From positions 1 through 9,353 of the forward strand of contig JAMWDF010000083.1 of assembly GCA_023818865.1 (NCBI GenBank): a stretch of DNA of 9,353 bases. The letters are read 5' to 3'. This stretch comes from Candidatus Omnitrophota bacterium. Lineage in GTDB: Bacteria; Ratteibacteria; UBA8468; B48-G9; DSTR01. The notes beneath the pieces were generated by a model that was not told where the DNA came from, did no database searches, and worked only from the letters and a program-made list of their open reading frames with translations. This document shows, in pieces, positions 5,480-9,353 of this stretch (position 1 is the first letter of the stretch; every line of letters starts with the position of its first letter). The position numbers were made by a program, and so were the translations under genes.

Positions 5480-6502
5480 TCAGGTAAAAAGCCTAAGAAA
5501 CCGCAGATCATTCTGCAGGAAAAATCGGATATCAGTAATACCGTGAAGCAGCATAGCCGTACGTTCAATACCAATGCCAAATGCCAGCCCGGAGAATTCA
5601 TCTGGGTTATACCCAACTTTCCGAAAAACCTGGGGATGAACCATACCACACCCAAGAATCTCCAACCAGCCTGTCCGGGAGCAGGTAGGACAACCTTGCC
5701 CCCGGCAAATAACACAGGAGATACTAACTTCGGCACTTGGTTCAGTGAAAGGAAAGTAAGAAGGAGTAAAGTTTACCCTGGTCTGTTTACCAAAAAGTTC
5801 CTGACAGAAATAGATTAAAATACCCTTTAGATGCGCGAAAGATATTCTCTTGCCAACCATCAACCCTTCAAGTTGGTGAAACACAGGACTGTGGGAGGCA
5901 TCAAGAAGATCGCGCCGGAAACACCGGCCGACGGCCACTACCCGGAAAGGAGGAGTCAACTCTTTCATTACCCGAATCTGGACAGGACTGGTGTGCGTCC
6001 GCAACAACAGGGTCCCTTCTTGATTGAGATAAAAAGTATCCCACATATCTCTGGCTGGGTGGTCGACCGGCATATTCAGAGCCTCAAAGTTATTGAAGTC
6101 TGTTTCAATGTCAGGCCCAGTGTAAACACCGAAACCCATTCGGACAAAGATTTCCACCATCCGTCTGGTGGTGAGAGTTAAGGGATGTAATAACCCGGAG
6201 ATAGCCGGTTTTCCGGGAAGAGAAAGATTTTTCCCTTTTCGGCTGACCTTTTTCTCCTTTGAAACCTTTTTGAGAAGAGCCTGAAGGTAATTCTTCAGTT
6301 CATTGACTGCCTGTCCTAACTTTGGCCTGATTTCGGCCGGCGAGTTAGCCAGGAGTGAAGTTAATACCGCCAGCCGACCTTTCCGACCCAAATACTTAAC
6401 CCGCCAGGTTTCCTGCTGGGATAGGTCACCCGCCTGGTTGATTTCAACCTGCGCTTCCTGCTTAATTTTCTCTATTTCTTCAAAGGCACTTTTCCAGTCC
6501 AT
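5480..6502 (-). CDS. pheS: Phenylalanyl-tRNA synthetase alpha subunit
   Basis: 340 residues, normal for the bacterial alpha subunit, which holds the catalytic site for Phe activation and transfer to tRNA-Phe. Residues 1-90 form the N-terminal coiled coil that contacts tRNA. The class II core follows: the substrate loop GPDIETDFNNFEALNMP (about 129-145) and ARDMWDTFY, then LLRTHTSPVQIR, motif 2 GRCFRRDLLDASHSPVFHQ (about 192-210), and motif 3 GLAFGIGIERTAMLLHG (about 305-321). A four-cysteine cluster C263, C266, C271, C274 precedes TGWLEILGCGMVHP; such a cluster is seen in many PheS proteins and may bind zinc. The start ATG lies 23 bases inside the end of nadD and has GAAGGA eight bases upstream. 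pheT follows after 20 bases. Confidence 0.98.
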   Translation of the reverse strand: MDWKSAFEEIEKIKQEAQVEINQAGDLSQQETWRVKYLGRKGRLAVLTSLLANSPAEIRPKLGQAVNELKNYLQALLKKVSKEKKVSRKGKNLSLPGKPAISGLLHPLTLTTRRMVEIFVRMGFGVYTGPDIETDFNNFEALNMPVDHPARDMWDTFYLNQEGTLLLRTHTSPVQIRVMKELTPPFRVVAVGRCFRRDLLDASHSPVFHQLEGLMVGKRISFAHLKGILIYFCQELFGKQTRVNFTPSYFPFTEPSAEVSISCVICRGQGCPTCSRTGWLEILGCGMVHPQVFRKVGYNPDEFSGLAFGIGIERTAMLLHGITDIRFFLQNDLRFLRLFT

Positions 6503-7088
6503 AAAGTTGTTCCTTCTCGATATAACGAGCTACTCTTTCTGGCACCAGATAACGAATTGATTTTTCTTTCCGGCACCTTTCTCTAATCAAACTTGAGGAA
6601 ATGTCAACAAAAGGAGAATTCAAAACCCGAAACCTCAGATTCACTCCACCTGGCGGAACAACAGAATCGGTTGACCTCATAGCCACCAGAAAGGTAACAA
6701 GCTCACAGAGTTCTTGGACTCGGTGCCAACCAGGTAGGTCCTTAAAAGCATCTTCTCCGAGAAGAAAGAAAAGCCTGGATTGGGGAAAGAGATGGCGAAA
6801 ATGACAAACGGTATCGTATGTATAGGAAGGCCGGGGAAGTTTCAACTCAAAATCACTGACTTTGAAATTGGGGTGACTGGAAATTGCCAGTTTAATCATT
6901 CGGAGTCTCTGTTCTCCGGTGGCGACTGTTGTCTTCTTAAAAGGAGACAGACCTGCCGGGACAAAGAAAATCTTGCTCAAATTGAACTGTTCCCGAGCCA
7001 TCTCCGCAAGAATCAAATGGCCGATATGAACTGGATCAAAAGTTCCCCCAAAAATGCCTAAGTTATGAACGCACCTGTCCCTGCCCAT
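6480..7088 (-). CDS. nadD: Nicotinate-nucleotide adenylyltransferase
   Basis: 202 residues, normal size. The enzyme joins nicotinate mononucleotide and ATP to form deamido-NAD in the cytoplasm, the shared step of de novo and salvage NAD synthesis. The nucleotidyltransferase signature GGTFDPVHIGHL is at about residues 14-25 with its (H/T)xGH ATP motif. It is followed by FVPAGLSPFKK (about 42-52, the family's P-x-x-x-x-P-x-K region), PSYTYDT (about 87-93), a GED motif for substrate binding, and the C-terminal ISSSLIRER, equivalent to the usual ISST-x-IR. The ATG at 7088 lies 26 bases inside proA; an in-frame TGA two codons upstream leaves no earlier start, and no good Shine-Dalgarno is visible, so translation probably depends on proA. 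In many Firmicutes nadD is followed by yqeK and rsfS after obg-proBA; here pheS follows directly. Confidence 0.95.
   Translation of the reverse strand: MGRDRCVHNLGIFGGTFDPVHIGHLILAEMAREQFNLSKIFFVPAGLSPFKKTTVATGEQRLRMIKLAISSHPNFKVSDFELKLPRPSYTYDTVCHFRHLFPQSRLFFLLGEDAFKDLPGWHRVQELCELVTFLVAMRSTDSVVPPGGVNLRFRVLNSPFVDISSSLIRERCRKEKSIRYLVPERVARYIEKEQLYGLEKCL
6511..6516 (-). promoter_or_regulatory. pheS ribosome binding site inside nadD
   Basis: GAAGGA lies eight bases before the pheS ATG and is itself part of the last nadD codons (Glu-Lys-Glu region). It gives pheS its own strong initiation site despite the 23-base overlap. Confidence 0.8.
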
Positions 7089-8334
7089 AGATCAAATACT
7101 TGTAAGTGGTAAGTTCTTCCAGGCCCATAGGACCACGGGCGTGTATCCTGTCTGTACTGATACCAATTTCGGCTCCAAGTCCAAACTGCCCCCCATCGGT
7201 AAAACGAGTGGAAGCATTATGATAGACGCAGGCAGCATCCACCTTCTTCAAAAATTCCCGCGCAGCTTCCTGGTTATTAGTAATGATGGCTTCAGAATGC
7301 CCGGTACCGAAATGGGTAATATGCTCAATCGCTTCAGACAGACTATTCACTACCCGGATAGCAATAATCAACGCCAGGTACTCCTGACCCCAGTCACTAC
7401 TTCTGGCAGGAATGGCATCAGGAATCAGTTTACAGGTCTCAGGACAACCTCGCATCTCCACCCCAGCCAGGCGGAATTTTTCAGCCATTAAAGGTAGAAA
7501 TTTAGGAGCGATTGACCGATGCACCAGAAGGGTCTCGGTAGCATTACATGTTCCTGGGCGCTGAACCTTGGCATTAAAGGTAACTTTCAGGGCCATATTG
7601 ATGTCCGCTTCCGCATCTACATAGGTATGACAGACACCTTTGTAATGCTTTATCACCGGAATGCGGCTATGTTTTACTATCGTTGTGATTAATGATTCTC
7701 CTCCCCGGGGAATTACCAGATCAATGAATCTTGTTTGCTTCAAAAGGAAAGGAACAGCCTGGCGCCCACCGGAAGCAAGTAAATTTACTGAGGCTCCGGG
7801 TATCCCAGTCTCAAGCAGGGCCTGTTTAATTAATTCAACCAGTAATCGGTTAGAGAAAATCGCCTCTTTCCCCCCACGAAGGACGGCACAATTGCCTGCC
7901 TTCAGACACAGAATTGCGGCTTCTATCGTAACATCAGGCCTAGATTCATAGATGATGGCAATCACGCCAATAGGCACCCGAACCCGGTGAATCTCTAACC
8001 CATTAGGCCTGATAGTTCGCCAAGTTACCTGCCCTACTGGGTCAGGAAGGTCAGCTACATCCTCGCAAGCGCCAGCCATCTTTTCCACCCTTTCTTCTGT
8101 TAGAGTTAGTCGGTCAATAAATGCTGCCTGGTAACCAGAAGCACTCGCCTTGGCTACATCTTTTCTATTAACCTCCAGAATCTCTAATTTTTTTCTTCTC
8201 AAAAGATTGGCTAGAAATCGTAAGCTTTCGTCCTTTTTTTCGCGACTGAGCGTAGCCAGAAAAAAAGCGGCTTGCTTCGTTTCGTCTAACTGGGCTACCA
8301 ATTGAGATTGCCAACTCATTGTTTTTTTTCTCAA
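7063..8334 (-). CDS. proA: Glutamate-5-semialdehyde dehydrogenase (gamma-glutamyl phosphate reductase)
   Basis: 423 residues, normal size. It reduces gamma-glutamyl phosphate with NADPH to glutamate semialdehyde, the second step of proline synthesis, using the product of the adjacent ProB. Aldehyde-dehydrogenase-fold features are YESRPDVTIEAA (about 129-140), the glycine-rich GGKEAIFSN, and the catalytic Cys263 in VQRPGTCNATETLLVH. The C-terminal family block GGQFGLGAEIGISTDRIHARGPMGLEELTTYKY region is complete. The start is debatable. A TTG at 8334 abuts the proB stop (TGATTG) and has AAGGA seven bases upstream, an ideal spacing. An ATG 15 bases on (8319) has only a poor purine stretch of its own. 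I prefer the TTG. A run of eight A lies between the two starts. The stop falls inside nadD, a 26-base overlap. Confidence 0.97.
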   Translation of the reverse strand: MRKKTMSWQSQLVAQLDETKQAAFFLATLSREKKDESLRFLANLLRRKKLEILEVNRKDVAKASASGYQAAFIDRLTLTEERVEKMAGACEDVADLPDPVGQVTWRTIRPNGLEIHRVRVPIGVIAIIYESRPDVTIEAAILCLKAGNCAVLRGGKEAIFSNRLLVELIKQALLETGIPGASVNLLASGGRQAVPFLLKQTRFIDLVIPRGGESLITTIVKHSRIPVIKHYKGVCHTYVDAEADINMALKVTFNAKVQRPGTCNATETLLVHRSIAPKFLPLMAEKFRLAGVEMRGCPETCKLIPDAIPARSSDWGQEYLALIIAIRVVNSLSEAIEHITHFGTGHSEAIITNNQEAAREFLKKVDAACVYHNASTRFTDGGQFGLGAEIGISTDRIHARGPMGLEELTTYKYLIYGQGQVRS

Positions 8335-9156
8335 TCAACCATCCTTGGTTTTCTGCGGCCAGAAGAATGTTCCGACTGGTTTGCCAGCCATAACCGAGCG
8401 GACGGTTGAGCTCCCCTTTCCCCAGGCAATCACACAGACCATTCCCCGTTCCGTAACATACTTGGCGGCTCGCAATTTACTAGCTATTCCTCCTATTCCC
8501 TTGTCAGAACTCTGGTTATTCTTCCCCAACTGGGCAATTTTCTTATTAAAGGACCGTACTTCAGCGATAACTTTTCCTTTCTTCCTCCTTGGGTCATGCT
8601 CGTAAAGACCGCGGACTCCGGTTAAAATCAAAAGGAGGTCGGCCTGGAGTAACTCTGCCACCAAGGCCGCCAGGGTATCGTTGTCTCCAAATTTAAGTTC
8701 TTCTATTGCTACACTATCGTTTTCATTGATTATAGGAATCACTCCAAATGAAAGGAGCGTCTCCAAAGTTTGTCGAGCAATAGCCTTTCTCCGGGGAACC
8801 CGAAAAATATCCCGAGTGAGAAGAACTTGACCAACATTGAGTCCGAGGTCACGAAAGGAACGCTCATAGACCCTCATCAGTCGGCTCTGACCAACACTTG
8901 CGGCAGCCTGGAGATAGTTCATATTTGTCGGTCTTTTCTTCCAGCCTAGAACCTGCATTCCGGCCGCCACTGCTCCTGAGGTGACTAATATCACCTGGTG
9001 TCCATTTTCTCTGCACAGTTCCGCTACCTGCCGAACAATATTTTCCAGAATAGAGGTATCCACCCGGTTGTCAGCGGTAGTCGCTACCTGAGTGCCAATT
9101 TTGATGACTACCCGCCGACATTTGCTCAGAAGGGACATCCGGTCAATTGTTCTCAT
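8335..9156 (-). CDS. proB: Glutamate 5-kinase, short form without PUA domain
   Basis: 273 residues. It phosphorylates glutamate with ATP, the first and usually feedback-inhibited step of proline synthesis; the labile product goes to ProA, encoded next. The amino-acid-kinase fold is complete: VVIKIGTQV with Lys19, SGAVAAG (60-66), INENDSVA (143-150), FGDNDTLAALVA (156-167), the ATP-binding LTGVRGLYEHDPR (178 on) and GIGGIASKLRAA. The protein ends after the kinase domain, lacking the C-terminal PUA domain of the 367-residue E. coli enzyme; PUA-less forms exist in other bacteria. Slightly unusual are Gly180 where LTD is common and GIGGIASK where GTGGM-x-TK is common. The ATG at 9156 overlaps tyrA by 14 bases; a second ATG at 9138 (MSLLSKCRR) follows the tyrA stop and is a possible alternative, as neither has a strong Shine-Dalgarno. 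Confidence 0.95.
   Translation of the reverse strand: MRTIDRMSLLSKCRRVVIKIGTQVATTADNRVDTSILENIVRQVAELCRENGHQVILVTSGAVAAGMQVLGWKKRPTNMNYLQAAASVGQSRLMRVYERSFRDLGLNVGQVLLTRDIFRVPRRKAIARQTLETLLSFGVIPIINENDSVAIEELKFGDNDTLAALVAELLQADLLLILTGVRGLYEHDPRRKKGKVIAEVRSFNKKIAQLGKNNQSSDKGIGGIASKLRAAKYVTERGMVCVIAWGKGSSTVRSVMAGKPVGTFFWPQKTKDG
8342..8346 (-). promoter_or_regulatory. proA ribosome binding site favouring a TTG start
   Basis: AAGGA lies in the last proB codons, seven bases before the TTG at 8334 and 22 bases before the first in-frame ATG at 8319. The spacing suits the TTG only. Confidence 0.55.
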
Positions 9157-9353
9157 CCAAGGATTCCCGAAAACGAACTAATTTTTCCAGATAAGCAGTT
9201 AGTTTCCGCCTCTGGTTATCTTCAACCATTTTCCTGAGGTAAGATAACTGTCTCTCAAAACGGAGACAACCAGCCGTCAAATACTCCTTGTTGGCCACAA
9301 AAATCTCTGCCCAGAGCCTTGGATTACTTTTGCCAATCCGGGTGGTGTCCTTA
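9143..9353 (-). CDS. tyrA: Prephenate dehydrogenase (TyrA family), C-terminal end only
   Basis: The last 69 codons of a gene that enters from the right edge. The sequence DTTRIGKSNPRLWAEIFVAN matches the conserved dimerisation-domain block of prephenate/arogenate dehydrogenases (D-x-TRIA-x-S-x-P-x-x-W-x-D-I-x-x-x-N), and is followed by the usual long helix with a regular hydrophobic pattern (FERQLSYLRKMVEDNQRRKL) and a charged tail. The family oxidatively decarboxylates prephenate to 4-hydroxyphenylpyruvate (or arogenate to tyrosine) with NAD(P). The catalytic Rossmann part is outside the window, so cofactor and substrate preference cannot be judged. There is no sign of an ACT domain after this block. 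The TGA at 9145-9143 lies inside the start of proB, a 14-base overlap, so proB is probably translationally coupled. Confidence 0.88.
   Translation of the reverse strand, partial: KDTTRIGKSNPRLWAEIFVANKEYLTAGCLRFERQLSYLRKMVEDNQRRKLTAYLEKLVRFRESLDENN

Noticed and set aside
5476..5736. 86-codon frame on the minus strand inside pheS
   Set aside because: Out-of-frame shadow of the C-terminal pheS coding region, whose motif 3 is unmistakable in the main frame.
3540..9237. Numerous + strand open frames of 60-120 codons opposite pheT, pheS, nadD, proA and proB
   Set aside because: All lie antisense to strongly supported conserved genes, show no family motifs and have no consistent start signals.
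1..9353. CRISPR arrays, insertion sequences, toxin-antitoxin or defence genes, riboswitches, T-box leaders
   Set aside because: Looked for and not seen: no direct-repeat arrays, no transposase frames or flanking inverted repeats, and no leader longer than about 120 bases in which a T-box could precede pheS or proB.

Overview
The window is a single, very dense, one-directional gene block. Every supportable gene lies on the minus strand, so transcription runs from position 9353 down to 1. In transcription order it holds: the 3' end of a prephenate dehydrogenase gene (tyrA), proB, proA, nadD, pheS, pheT, zapA, an initiator tRNA-Met, a fused pilM-pilN gene, a PilO-position membrane protein resembling Akkermansia Amuc_1100, and the start of an unrecognised Lys/Arg/Glu-rich protein that runs off the window. 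No stretch over 300 bases lacks a gene. The largest non-coding stretch is the tRNA with its flanks, about 210 bases between zapA and the pilM-pilN start.

The first part (about 9353-3178) is housekeeping: aromatic amino acid synthesis (tyrA), the first two steps of proline synthesis (proB, proA), NAD synthesis (nadD), both subunits of phenylalanyl-tRNA synthetase (pheS, pheT), and the Z-ring regulator ZapA. Neighbouring frames overlap at nearly every junction (14, 26, 23 and 4 bases, plus one abutting stop/start), so translational coupling is likely. The pheT-zapA adjacency is a common bacterial arrangement.

The second part (about 2964-1) is an inner-membrane platform for a type IV pilus-like machine. 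PilM (actin-fold, cytoplasmic) and PilN (membrane-anchored) are one polypeptide, and the periplasmic part of PilN is interrupted by a Pro/Gly/Ala-rich linker. The next gene has the membrane anchor, coiled coil and C-terminal domain layout of PilO/Amuc_1100. The initiator tRNA sits between the two halves, with a candidate promoter inside the end of zapA.

Organism: an uncultured or little-studied diderm bacterium, because the PilM/N/O platform serves a system that normally has an outer-membrane secretin. Resemblance of the PilO-like protein to Amuc_1100 hints at the PVC superphylum or a nearby candidate phylum such as Omnitrophota. This is inference from remembered family sequences, not a placement.

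The points most worth checking are the PilM-PilN fusion, a bacterial-type PheT that lacks its OB-fold tRNA-binding domain, an initiator tRNA with C33 and a U1:A72 pair, and the charged protein at the end of the pilus cluster. I found no CRISPR array, insertion sequence, defence system or convincing terminator.
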